A stretch of DNA of 64,000 nucleotides from Dichotomocladium elegans (lineage: Eukaryota > Mucoromycota > Mucoromycetes > Mucorales > Lichtheimiaceae), in contig JAIXMN010000010.1 of assembly GCA_025716815.1 (NCBI GenBank), positions 744,001 through 808,000 of the forward strand, written 5' to 3'. The notes beneath the pieces are model-generated. The model ran no database searches and was not told the origin of the DNA. It saw only the letters and a program-made list of their open reading frames with translations. Made by a program: the position numbers and the translations under genes. Below, one piece after another: positions 23,788 to 35,259 of this stretch (positions within the stretch are counted from its first letter, which is position 1; each line of letters begins with the position of its first letter).

Positions 23788-26416
23788 GCACACTTTACCT
23801 CCATCTTATCTATCTCCAGCCTCTCTTGTAATTCTACATCATCCCCTGGACCCATATGACTACACCATTTCTCCTATGGCTTGAATGATCTCCCACATAT
23901 ATCTGTACTTGACCACATCGCACTTATTAAGACTGCCATATTAAACGTGAACGAGGCATCCTGAGTCTCGCGTATTGAAATTTTATCCTTTTTTTCGAGC
24001 TGTCCTCGCAAAATCTCTGTGATCAGGAAGATCCACTGGGTATGTTCCAATTGGGGGACGTCCTAGAAGAAATTTCCCATCATTAATGCATACGAAATGG
24101 TTGTAAGAATTCGATCGCATGCGTAGTGCAACTGGTCTCTCTTCCTTCTGAGGGACCTTCATTCCTAATACCAACTTTATTCGTCCTATGGCATGTCTTT
24201 TATCTTACAAGTACTTTATAAGGTTGGGAAAAAGAGTGGTCAGTTGAAACTTATTTTGCATTGTGAAGGTAGCTTATGCGGTTTGGAAGACCTTTCTTTT
24301 CGCGGTAGAATGTGTCAACTCTTTGTTGCATTTGACTCGAAGCAGAAAGTGTCTATCGGACAGTATTGCGCGGTCCAGCAGGAAATTCTGGCCCATGGTC
24401 AAGTTGTGCTTCTTGTTACCCATGTCTGATATTTTATAATCAGATACATGGTGGATTTACACGTACATCGATGCTCTTGCGAAAAGGGCAATTGCGAATG
24501 GGGAGTTGTTGATATAATCAAGCTTCCGTCACAAATATACGACCAAGGAGCGCCAATGTGTATTGGGACATTTATTAATTTTATATCAATGCGGTGCTAT
24601 ATATGATATTTAAAAACTATACGAATTAATGACGATGACATGCATTCGTCGGTGATTTTACTTGCGAACAAGTGACAGATACGTTAGATCAAACCTTAAA
24701 GACAGGCGCAAAAGAGATGTTTACTGGTTAGTTGAACTAGGAGTGTTAAGGCTCAAAGTTTCACGAATGGCATCTAAAAATGCCTCGGTGGGCAAGCTGT
24801 TCACAGCAGCTATGAAGCCTGTTTCAAATCGCTCAATGGCAGGTCTTTCTGGAAAGATTTTCACCCGGAAGCGTTGCAGAACTATGTGGTATGTATTTGA
24901 ACATCATAGAGAAAAAGAGACAATAAGAGGGCGCTCGCTTTATCTATCTAGGCCACTTGCCATTGATCTAAATGATATGTGTCTCCTGAGCATTATAACT
25001 TGTAGGAAGACTCGGATGGTACTGCCAAGCTAAAATGTCCCAAAGAACAAGAGTATGCAAGATGCGTATATAGTAATTCCTGCGGCTCTTGCACTAACTA
25101 TTGAAGTGTATCAACAGCTCGTGTATTTAGACGGTCACCTTAGCCCGACGGGCACCTATCACGGCGCCAAGACCGCCACGATCCCTGTCCACATGGTCCA
25201 CACCAGGTCGTCATCCTTGTAATAGTATGTACGATCCACCCTGGCTTGCTCCACCATTCCATCCCACCTTTTTCTTACATAGACAGTCCTTCTGGCATTA
25301 TTACGTACGTAACATCATACCTCATTATCCAAGCTCGTATGCATATCCATCATACCATTGCCAATAAAATCTATCAGTTATCTTGTTTCTTCCTTCAATT
25401 CAACCCACGTGGTTTACCTCTTGGCGTCAGTGCTTCTTGTCTCCTCCATTTCTGTATCGTTCAAATCCAGCTCGATACATACTTCTTGCTCACTTTTGAC
25501 CATAGCCCTTCTGTCTCTTTTCTCCTAGCCTGTCCCGCCTTGCCTTGCTGAAAAATACAAACGTACAGTACTTTCCTGCCTAGTCCAGCCTTCTGCTCCT
25601 CTTTGTTCTTCTTCTTCTTCTTCGATCCACACCTAGTCTCCATGTTGTCCGTTCCATTACACTCAAGTGTCCTTCCCCTGTTCCAACAGCCGAAGCAATC
25701 CTGTCCTTATTGTCTTAACAAAAAATGGAACCTTTGACAGGCGCTTTCTAGTCACAATGAGTCTTTGACATGCACATTCTCAAATTCTGCGAGGCGATAA
25801 ACCTCTGTAAGCTGTCGAAATAGATGCAGAAGGATACTAATAAAAGTGTACGCAGAGGGTTCACAACATAACTCAACATCAACCATCTTATAGCAAGCTT
25901 GGTATAGGGATATTTTATTATAAACGTCACACTTTGGGTTCTAGCGAAGATATTGCACTTCGCCGATGGGCACTGTATGCAATGGAAAGAGTTCCGGAGA
26001 TACTTGGACCGTATCGGATGTTGCATCTAACATAATGTCTGAGAAAACATGTACTGCGTCTTTCTGCGCTGTACAGTAACCTTTCTTCAATAGCCCAGTT
26101 GATTTGATGCGAAGGCCAATCGAGATAGACACCATACTTTGAAAAAGCTGGCCCAGTCGGGGAACTCGCCGCGATGCATTATAATATCCATCTTGCTAAC
26201 TTCCTTTCCACCAACTCAACCTCCCCCCCCACGTACGCATAGACACTATGGTTTTTTTTTTCTAGTCTGTCCCAGGAAGGAACAAGAATTACCGATTATG
26301 GAGGGGTCGAATCAAAGCAAAATAGCAGTCCAAGCCACTCTCTTTCCCGCTGGGGAAATGTAAATCCTTATCGAACTCAGGCTATTCCTTCTCTGTCCTG
26401 TGAAAGTCAAAACACC

Positions 26417-28879
26417 ATGCCCACCGTTACCATCGACAAGCAGCGTCTGTTCAAAGCCCTCGAAAAAGACTACAGTAAGCATCTCGGACAATTGTATTTT
26501 ATCCGCATGCCGAGCTGACCTCTGGTCTTCCTTCCTCAGCTACGGAAGAGTTTAACGAACTCTGCTTCCGCTTCGGCATTGAGCTTGAAGAAGATGTAAA
26601 TGAAACCAAGCTTATCCCTCTTTGCGGCTATTTGTCGCTTTTCGGCCGTTAACTGTCCTTCCGCTTCAATTTAGACTTCAGAACGCGATGCTAACGATGA
26701 GAATGGTGTCCCTGAGCGACCTCAACTCAAGATTGACATTCCTGCCAACAGGTAATCAGCCGTGATGATGCTTGCGGGTTTCGCTCACACCAGGGACGCC
26801 CGTCTTAGGTACGACTTGCTCTGTGAGGAGGGTTTGTCCCGCGCACTGCGTGTTTTTGTGGGCAAAATCGAGGCGCCCCAGTATCGGCTTGTCAAACCCG
26901 CAAAGGGCAAATTGGAGCAAATTATTGTCAAGCCTGAGGTGGGTGTGCCTGCTTGATTTAAGATTTGATCGATGATTTTGTGACTCATTATGAGGGAACC
27001 CAACAGACTGCCCAAATTCGACCATACATTGTGGGCGCCATCCTGCGCAATGTCACCTTCACTCAAGAGAGATATGAGAGCTTCATCGACCTCCAGGATA
27101 AGCTCCATAACAACATCTGCCGGTAAGCTGTAGGCCGATCCAACAACCCCCCATAATTTGATAGCTACTGACGCCCCCAACAAAGGAAGCGTACGCTTGC
27201 CTCCATGGGCACGCATGATCTTGACACCATCAAGGGCCCCTTCACCTATGAGGCGTTGCCGCATAAGGATATCAAGTTCGTTCCCCTCAATCAGACGAAG
27301 GAAGTGGACGGTGATCAGTTGATGGAGCTTTACACCGTAAGTTACTGCAGGCTATGGAATGGATTCGAATGCACAGGCCGCGATGTTTAATTGGGCTGCA
27401 TGGGGTTGATCGGGTTGTAGAACGACAAGCATCTCGGCAAGTTCCTTCATATCATCCGTGACTCACCTGTTTACCCTGTTGTATACGATGCCAACCGAGT
27501 TGTGTGCTCCCTCCCTCCCATCATCAACTCGGAGCATTCCAAAATCAAGTTGTCGACAAAGAACGTCTTCATTGAGATCACTTCCACCGACGAGCACAAG
27601 TCGAACATTGTTCTCAACATCTTGGTCGCCATGTTCTCCGAGTACTGCGCAGAACCTTTTACGTAAGTGCTGATCGGGGGGGGGTGACATTCTAACTGAT
27701 ATCAGAGATGTTCTCCTGACCTTTGGCTAATTTGCCAGTGTGGAGCCTGTCGAGATTGTGTACCCCGATGGCACCGTCAAGCAGACGCCCAAGATTGAAC
27801 CCTGGCGTGCAACTGCAAAGGTGGACTATGTGAACTCGTGTACTGCTTTGAATCTTGAAGGTGATGAGATCTGCAAGCTTTTGAAAAAGATGACGCTGAA
27901 CGCCAGCGTCAATCCCTCTGACAAGAACGAGATCCTTGTCGATGTTCCACCCACCCGCTGGGATATTATGCATGCCTGCGATATCATGGAGGACGTCGCC
28001 ATTTCGTACGGCTATGACAACTTGCCTCGCAAGATGCCAGGTGTAAATACAGTGGGCACCGCTTTCGCTATCAACAAGATGGCCGATCATGCGCGCCGTG
28101 AGCTTGCGATGGCGGGCTTTACTGAGGTGGCACCTCTGATTCTGGTGAGTTTGGGTGGATCCAGAGGGCGGCTGCTGCGGCTGCTGCGGCGGCCGGAGGG
28201 GGGGGAGGGATTGATCAGCAAAAGCTCATGGCAGGTCATCGGTTACTAGTGCTCCCATGATGAAAACTTCAAATTCCTCAACCGCAAGGACGACAATACC
28301 ACAGCTATCAAGCTGGCTAATCCCAAGACCGCAGAGTATCAGGTGGTGCGCACGTCATTGCTTCCAGGCGTCCTCAAGACGCTGAACAGCAACAAGAAGC
28401 TGCCGCTGCCACTCAAGGTGTTTGAGGTGTCTGATGTTGGTTTGAAGGATGAGTCACGTGAGCGCCGAGCACGCAATGAGCGCCATGTGTGTGCTGCATA
28501 CATGTCCAAGACCTCTGGTTTTGAAGTGATCCACGGTTTATTGAATCGTCTCATGGAGATCTTCTCGACATCCATGATAACCAAGAACGACAAGAATGCG
28601 CTTGGCTACTGGATCCAAGAGTCTGAGAGTAAGTATCATATTCAAGCGGATGCATTCGTTTGGTGCGGCCATGGTCACTCATGTCCGATCCCTATAGATC
28701 CGACCTATTTCCCCGGCCGTTCTGCAGACATCCATCTTCGCTGGTTGGACGAGAAGTCTGGTGAGCGCAGATACGAAGTCATTGGTAGCTTTGGCGTGCT
28801 TCATCCCACTGTGCTCGGGAACTTTGAGCTGACGCACCCTACCACTGCACTCGAGTTCAATCTGGAACCCTTTGTGTAA
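26417..28879 (+). CDS. FRS1: Phenylalanine--tRNA ligase beta subunit, cytosolic
   Basis: Ten exons: 26417-26474, 26540-26595, 26675-26751, 26809-26938, 27007-27122, 27186-27336, 27421-27662, 27739-28144, 28250-28628, 28698-28879. The product is 598 aa, matching the eukaryotic/archaeal short beta subunit. With the alpha subunit it forms the alpha2-beta2 enzyme that charges tRNA-Phe. Seen in order are the N-terminal [15 protein letters not shown] start, the [16 protein letters not shown] segment, the B3/4 editing region ([37 protein letters not shown]), the B5-like fold ([20 protein letters not shown]), [20 protein letters not shown], and the C-terminal core ending [19 protein letters not shown]. 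Intron 8 contains CGG/CTG-like triplet runs (about 28165-28195). Confidence 0.95.
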
Positions 28880-29029
28880 ATGTAAAACGAGCTCAAACAT
28901 AAACATAAACAAAAAAGATGATGTCGATGTACCCGTTTTTTATCATGCGAGAGAATGGGGGGGCGGGTGGAGGTTAGAGAAAAAAAGAAGAAGCCATGCA
29001 TGTACTCTTTCTTTTGCTTCATCACACGA

Positions 29030-30403
29030 TTAAAGTTTTTGCCGCGTGTTCTGCACCTCGATCACAATCTTGCCAAATTGTCTGCCCTCACTACGATTTT
29101 CCATCGTCAACCATGGATCGAACAGGGTGAGATATCTTTCAATGTACTTACCGCATCATGTCGATCGCGTGATCCACGTTTTCCTGCGTCAATCCATAAA
29201 AGACATGTGACACCACAGGTTTGAGCTTGTGCTTATTGACAAAGGCAAGCATCTCGTTGAATTCAGCCCTGGATCCCATCGTCGAACCTCGGACTTCGAT
29301 GTTCTTGAGGACGAAGGACATGTTGAACGAGATGCCCTGGGGGCTTGCTGTCTGGCCATACTGGGCAATGATGCCACCTTGTCGCAACACACGCGCGTAC
29401 TTGTCGAATAGCGGGCCGCCAGAGCCGTCAATCACGGACGAAAGCAAGTTGTTGCCGAGCAACTTTTTCAGTTCGTTGATGGCATTGGCTAGCATGGGTT
29501 ATGGTTGGCGGGTGAGGAGAGGAAGATCCGTGGTGGCAGTTGTAGGGTTTGCATTCTACATACCATCATTGTAGTTGATACCGCCCTTGGCGCCGAGCTC
29601 AATCGCCTTTTGGATCTTCTCCGGGCTTGAGGATGTCACATAGACCGTGGCTCCGGCAGCCACAGCAAACTGGAGTGCGAAAAGAGCGACTCCACCGCCA
29701 ATGCCCGTGATCAGGACATGATCGCCCTCCCGGAGCTCGGCCTTGGTGAACAGGGCGCGATAGGCAGTTAATCCGGCCAGCGGCAAGGCAGCAGCCTCAG
29801 CAGTGGAGAGGTGTTCAGGGCAAGGGAATACTTCTTGGCCGTCAATATGGATCTTTTCGGCCAATGTGCCTAAAAGAGAAAGAGGAGAGCAAGGGAAGAA
29901 CAGGATAGGACCCCTTTGCACTTAGCTAATCTCTCTCTCTCTCTCTCTCTCAATATCTTGTACATGCAAACTCATAACAGTACCAGGAGAAGGCAACAGT
30001 CCAAGAATACCGAATTTGCCTTCGGGCCCACGCGGATCGGATGCCCAATTGACACTGGGCGAAATCAGTACGCGCTGCCCAACCTCGGCTTGAGCGGTCC
30101 CCTTCTTGACAAGGAAGCCCACAGCGTCGGATCCAAGTATAGAGTCGTGCTTAATCCCTGGATATTTGCCCTTGAGAATCCATACGTCACTTTAGAAACA
30201 CGGCTGAAAACGTCAGTTCCTATCTTCCTGTCATGCTCCCTCTTTTTCCTTTTTGTTCTGTACCGATGGTTGAGAGCAGCAGCCTGAATGTTGATGACAG
30301 ATTCGTTGGGCTGGGTCTCAAAGTTAGGAATTTCTTTGACAGAGAGTGTTGACACAAAGGCCTTCTCAGGATTGGCGGTGTTGGTCAGGACGGCAGCGAG
30401 CAT
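29030..30403 (-). CDS. MDR-family zinc-free oxidoreductase (quinone reductase-like)
   Basis: Five exons (30264-30403, 29984-30189, 29564-29869, 29152-29488, 29030-29090) give 349 aa. The N-terminal GroES-like half has AAALNHRDVWILKGKYPG and SILGSDAVG; the nucleotide-binding half has HVLITGIGGGVALFALQFA, where GxGGGVA is the NAD(P)H-binding loop, and later VIDGSGGPLFDKYARVLRQG. The catalytic-zinc ligand pattern of true alcohol dehydrogenases (GHE) is absent, so a quinone- or enone-reductase-type activity is more likely. Start ATG at 30403 (MLAAVLTNT) is the first in frame. Intron 2 holds a CT dinucleotide run (29931-29951). The gene converges with PheRS beta, 150 bp apart. Confidence 0.88.
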
Positions 30404-30831
30404 TACGGTATGATGTCTAGTAGAAAAGCCAGCAGAGTGATCGAGTGAGTGAGCTAGCCCCAACTCGTATTAATAATCCACTTTTGTCGGACTTATGATG
30501 AAAGCATGAAGCAAAACCGCCAAAAGTTCCATCTAAACCAGACTCTCGGATTTCAGCCTAGGGGGGCTGCCAATGACCCAAACAACACAAGTAGGGATCC
30601 TCTTTCGTCCCACCCCCCAGGTGAATTGCTGTTGACATAAGTGAGGTGCATATTACAGCTATGTTGTTCAACACAAATGCCATCAAACTACGCATAGTCT
30701 CACTCGTTTTTTTTATATCTAGGTCGTTCAGGCTTCTAGATGATCACTCATCGTTGACGTATGTGACGTAACGGCGCTAGGGAGGGGGAGATCGGGTATG
30801 TTGGAGAGACAGAACATATTCCTGATTTGTT

Positions 30832-32049
30832 TTAATTACGACGTTTATGGCTGCTTCCGGCTGCTTTCGATTGCTGGCTCGCTCTTATCTTGTCCTGAAT
30901 AGTTTTGGGCTTCTTCTCCGTAGCAGCAGCAGGAGCCGGTTGGCGTTGCTTCTTTGTAGCGGCCAGTTTGCCGTACTTGGCCAGTAGCCGCACCTCAACA
31001 TCCTCTAGGTCCCATTGATGGGGTGTAATAAGAAGGTTCTCTTTTTCAGCCTTGAACATCTTAGAGAAGTCGGGCTGCTGCCCGGGCTGGCCAGCGACAC
31101 CGGGCATAACACCGGGCATGGCGCTCATGGCAGTCATATCCACACCTGCCGCTACACCATTCAGAGAGAGAAGTGAGCTGTCTTGGAACAAAAAAATTAT
31201 TCCTTGTCACCCCCCCCCAAACGAACTGAATTCATTCACTTGCCATTGCTATCTCCGAGAATCAATGCAAACACACTTCCAAGACCAAAGAGGTTGAGGA
31301 AGTACCAAGAGAGTGAGGATACCCATGTGACGTCCATATCGCGCGTCATGACACCGCTCTGCAACATAGTCTTGAATCTTGGCGTCAAAGGGAATGGCAA
31401 TTTGACTACGTGCCCATTAACCAAAGCCGCACAGAACTCTTTTGTGTTCAACTCCACTTACTGACAACAAATCCTTTGAAGAAAAAGTTGATCCAGCCCA
31501 TAATCAGCATCTGAGGCACCATGTTTGTCAACTGCTTCTTCATGCCCTCCATCATGCCCTCCATCATATCCGGATCGGTCATTGGATTCGGTGCCACGTC
31601 GCCTTCTTTCGGTGTCTGGTTCTTCAGGTACGTGCCCTGTTCATAGGCCTCGGCGAGATATGCTTTGCGGCCCGTAAACGCATGCGGAGGCACATGGTTC
31701 CCGAATCCCCGAAGCCGGAACCCGCGTAGCAGGGCTTTTCTAGAGACGTTTGGGTCGGTAAACGCGCAGAGGTCATTTATGGACGTCTAGAAAACACTCA
31801 CGATTCGCGGACAGCCTTGATTTGAGGCTTCTTTGGCTCGCCAGTGAGAAGGTTGGTAATATAATGCCGCAGAATACCAACGAGTAGCATAACACCGAGG
31901 ATGGGAATCAGAACCCAATCCCTTATAGCTGGTAGTGCGTGTTTTCGTCTTTAGTGAGCTAGTCTCGTTCTGCATACGTGTCGTTTTCGGGAGAATGCCA
32001 GTTGAGATGACACGAGGAGGAGGAGGTGCTTACCGGGATCCAGAATCAT
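30832..32049 (-). CDS. EMC3: ER membrane protein complex subunit 3
   Basis: Five exons (32034-32049, 31802-31928, 31462-31739, 31244-31405, 30832-31181) give 310 aa. EMC3 is the Oxa1/YidC-related insertase subunit that helps insert transmembrane helices at the ER. Three hydrophobic segments are in the expected places: [20 protein letters not shown] near the N-terminus, [16 protein letters not shown], and [17 protein letters not shown]. The family signature [21 protein letters not shown] lies between the first two, and a Met/Gly/Pro-rich stretch precedes the cytosolic basic tail. The first exon has only 16 coding bases (MILDP plus one base). Intron 4 (31182-31243) uses a GC donor, without which the frame to exon 5 breaks. 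Confidence 0.93.
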
Positions 32050-32292
32050 TTGGCTAGGGATCGAACAAGTTAATTTTTTGAAATTATTGCGGTCGCTTCT
32101 ATGCATGCCGGTGCATGGGGGGTGGGGGTGGAGGATGGGAGGATGTTGCTTACGAGTCCGCCATGTTTTTTTTTTTTTGCTTTGTTAATTGCAAGAGAGC
32201 GAGGACACGCTTGTTACGCAGACAGACACACGCCTTTTTTCTCATTTGGGGGGGGGATGGAGAGCTCCCAGAAAAACTCCGCGCTTTTTTAT

Positions 32293-33456
32293 TCAATCGA
32301 ACTGCTTGTGCATCTTGACCTGATAAGACCAAAAGTCGCGCGCACAATGCACATCGTCATTGCGCTCCTCACCGAGCACCGTGACTGCCTGCTTCCGAAT
32401 CTCCTCCATGACTTCATCACCCTCCTTATCTCCCCTGTACCGCACGCTGAAATGTGTCAAGAGGAGTGTCCGAGCGCCCATGACCTTTGCCACTTGCGCG
32501 GCCATCTGTGGAGTAGAATGGCCGTGGGCCACAGCGCGCTCCTTGACCTCGTCATAGGAGAGCGTTGGAGGATCGAGCCGAGTTAATGCGTTAGTGGCTT
32601 CATGCACCAGCACGTCCGGCCGTCTCTTGTTGAGCAGCGGGATGATCGCCGTCGGATCGCAGGTGTCGCCGAGGATGACAATGATCCGCCCCGGCCGCGG
32701 AGGAGGTGGGATGATTCGGCTGCCGTCCGGGAGTTGGAGGGGCTTTGCGTTCGGTTTCTGCAGCTGTCCGAGGATCTGATGCGGGTGCTTGTACCCCTGA
32801 CCTTTGAGCGCCTCGGCATTCTTGGCAAGCAGCGGTTCAATCGTGGTCTTGTCGAGCTTGCCCGGCGCTTCAGGTTCGCTGATCACGTACCCAAGTGACG
32901 GGATGGAATGCTGGATGGGCGCTGCCTGAACGGTCCAGCCGTTCGGGATGTGGGGCAGCGCGCCCGCCTCGTCCGCTCCCGTCAGCAGCAGCACATCGCA
33001 CACATCCCCGTCTTCATCCTCATGCAGGTCTGCCGCTCTCTCCGGGATGATTTCCCGCTCAGACTCGTCGAGCAATACCTCATGGACCCGGTACCGGCGT
33101 CCTAGTCGGGAATAGGTTGATTTGAGCGTAGTCCGGAGCCACCGGCGGAGCGGCGAAGGTCCATAAATGTCAACAATGCCCTCTTTGTTTTGGCGATTAG
33201 GATTGAGATTTTCCGTCATGCTACAGAGAAGCGGCGCGAGGCCGAAACAGTGATCGCCATGCAAGTGGGTAATGAACACTTTGGTGATTCGGCCCATTTT
33301 GAGTTGGCTTTTCTGCAGCTGGTGCTGGGTAGCTTCGCCGGCATCGAAAAGCCAAATGTCGCCATTGGCGCGGAATGCGATGGACTGATGGTTCCGCGTT
33401 TCGCTGGGTTGCGCACTTCCAGTCCCAAGAAATGTTATATCGATCGGGACGACCAT
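32293..33456 (-). CDS. Ribonuclease Z, short (ELAC1-type)
   Basis: A single intronless frame of 387 aa starting at the ATG at 33456. tRNase Z cuts the 3' trailer from precursor tRNAs. Motifs in order: FLGTGSAQPSETRNHQS at the N-terminus, FDAGEATQHQL, the metal-binding THLHGDHCFGL (HxHxDH), an exosite arm region, ILGDTCDP (metal Asp), VHEATN, HGHSTPQMAA and a C-terminal LLLTHFS. Its length and single metallo-beta-lactamase domain put it in the short form; most fungi also carry a long form elsewhere. It is the only intronless complete enzyme gene in this part of the window, together with the F-box gene next door. Confidence 0.94.
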   Translation of the reverse strand: MVVPIDITFLGTGSAQPSETRNHQSIAFRANGDIWLFDAGEATQHQLQKSQLKMGRITKVFITHLHGDHCFGLAPLLCSMTENLNPNRQNKEGIVDIYGPSPLRRWLRTTLKSTYSRLGRRYRVHEVLLDESEREIIPERAADLHEDEDGDVCDVLLLTGADEAGALPHIPNGWTVQAAPIQHSIPSLGYVISEPEAPGKLDKTTIEPLLAKNAEALKGQGYKHPHQILGQLQKPNAKPLQLPDGSRIIPPPPRPGRIIVILGDTCDPTAIIPLLNKRRPDVLVHEATNALTRLDPPTLSYDEVKERAVAHGHSTPQMAAQVAKVMGARTLLLTHFSVRYRGDKEGDEVMEEIRKQAVTVLGEERNDDVHCARDFWSYQVKMHKQFD

Positions 33457-35259
33457 GCTTCCCTCTTGACGCTGGACTTGAAAAAATGCAACAAAGAGCA
33501 GTAGGGAAAACGGGGATCCAAAAATATAGAAAGCAAAATAATACCAATGACAGTATTGCCAGAAGATGCGCAGACATCGATGTGTAGCCGCTAGGCTGGG
33601 ACTTTTGGTGGTTGCTGCGTCTGAGTCGACTGCTGCGGGTATGGTGGTTTGGGTCGGGATTTAATCATCCGCCTTGTGATGATAACACCGTTACAAAGAG
33701 GAGAGGTTTGCGCGCCGCAGTAAAGCATGTATGCTCAAGGGGAAAAAGAGGTCATTTAGCAGATAGGAAAGAAAAGATCGTCTATAAGATTCCCAGTAGA
33801 ACATATCGTATGGCTTCCGGATACGTTGTCTGGTCACCATGATCAGGAAATTCATTAACAAATGACCCGCCGATTAGATTGCCTTGTTGCTATGGAAAAT
33901 GCCATCGTGATATACCACGCTTTTTATGCATATTCTAATGGAGATGCTCCCGTCGCTAAAAGCCAATGGGACATTAGCACTATGAGGAAAGGCCAGGGGG
34001 CAGTTAATGCTCCATTAACTCCTGGAATTGAGCCACAATGAAGACGGTGCCGTTCGCTCTCCTGGCCGCAAAGAAAGAAAAGATGCTCGAACGCGCGCCG
34101 CCATCATGCATCTGTCTGATGGCGAGCTATCGACGAGGGCGGACAGCCCTTGTGGAGGATGGGACACGATACGCCGAGGAGCTACGATTTTTGAGATCGC
34201 CCGCCTCGACAGCTCCACCTTCCCTGGCTTCCTCTCCAAGGCGCTTGTCGCTCTGTTCTCATGGACGGTCTTACGCCATCAGTTGAAGGAAAGAGCGGAA
34301 TATTTGCATCATGGGACACGTTATGTCAACTCGGTATCGGTTGGATAAGCATAAGTGAAATCATTGGCTGCAGGAGCAAAAAGTAAACATGCGTAACTGG
34401 AGATATGCGTGAGTGATTGCGCAGTTCCCAGAAGCGTCTGAAAGCGCTGTCTATGTTGCAGCCGCAGTGTCGAGATATAGATATATCCATATTGACGCCA
34501 TCGTCATATGCCTCCGCGTTATCTCTACGATTCTCCACAATTGCGAATGACCACGTTAAGTCTTCATGGACGTTCTGAGACATCCTCCTCCTTTAAAAGT
34601 CTCGCCGGTGGCCTAACTATCGCAAAGCCAGACTGTAAGGATGCCGAAACCTTATTAGTGGTATGTATATGCCCATGCTCTGTCATCTCAACCTGGACTC
34701 AATCCTATTCAACAGATTCGGATAACGCCAAGGGATTTTAACCACAGCGGATATAAAGCTTCCATTGAGCGATAACTTTTCTCGATGCCGAAAACGCCAT
34801 GAATTTCAGGACTTCCTACCAGGAGAATTCGATAGACCTACAAATGAGCTACTAATTTTGTACCCCTCAGCTGTCGCGACACACCGAACAACAAAAGAAC
34901 GACACTGTTGTTTCTTCTTTATATTGGAAACTGTTACAAGAGCAAACGCTGTTGATCAGCATGTAGCTGTCCAAGTGACTGGCATTCAATCATAATATGG
35001 TTTCTTAGTTTCAGCACAGCACCTCTTTGCTTTGATCGCATGATGCCCAAGACGTGATGCTTTTCTTCTTCCCGGCGTTGGTTTCGGTGATTCCGCCTAT
35101 GACCGTTTAGATCAAACCAATGATATGTGCCTAATATATAATAGATGTTAAACCTTATATACACATACATGGTTTCCCTCTCTTCCTTTTGGCAAACATG
35201 CATGCGTGCATCTATATGCGTTGTCAAATTGCAACATTATCATTGTCCCCACCCTTTGC
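33457..35259. other. Intergenic region, no gene supported
   Basis: Overlapping frames on both strands at 34015-34348 look like chance (neither has a recognisable motif). The region serves as promoter of the tRNase Z gene on the left and 3' flank of the F-box gene on the right. Confidence 0.45.

Larger units (their letters stand above)
17676..26416. other. 8.7-kb gene desert with scattered relics
   Basis: No gene could be modelled here. Short frames on both strands lack family signatures or continuity. Separate entries cover a coding-like relic (19320-20734), a long hairpin (23234-23279) and a 118-bp tandem repeat (23547-23787). The final 150 bp before the next start contain CT- and C-rich tracts and serve as the PheRS promoter. 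Confidence 0.5.

Noticed and set aside
25446..25470. GTTCAAATCC, resembling a tRNA B box
   Set aside because: No T-arm pairing and no A box or acceptor stem at the right distance.
34015..34348. Overlapping plus and minus frames of 70-106 codons
   Set aside because: Neither has a motif, splice continuity or good start context; likely chance in GC-richer DNA.
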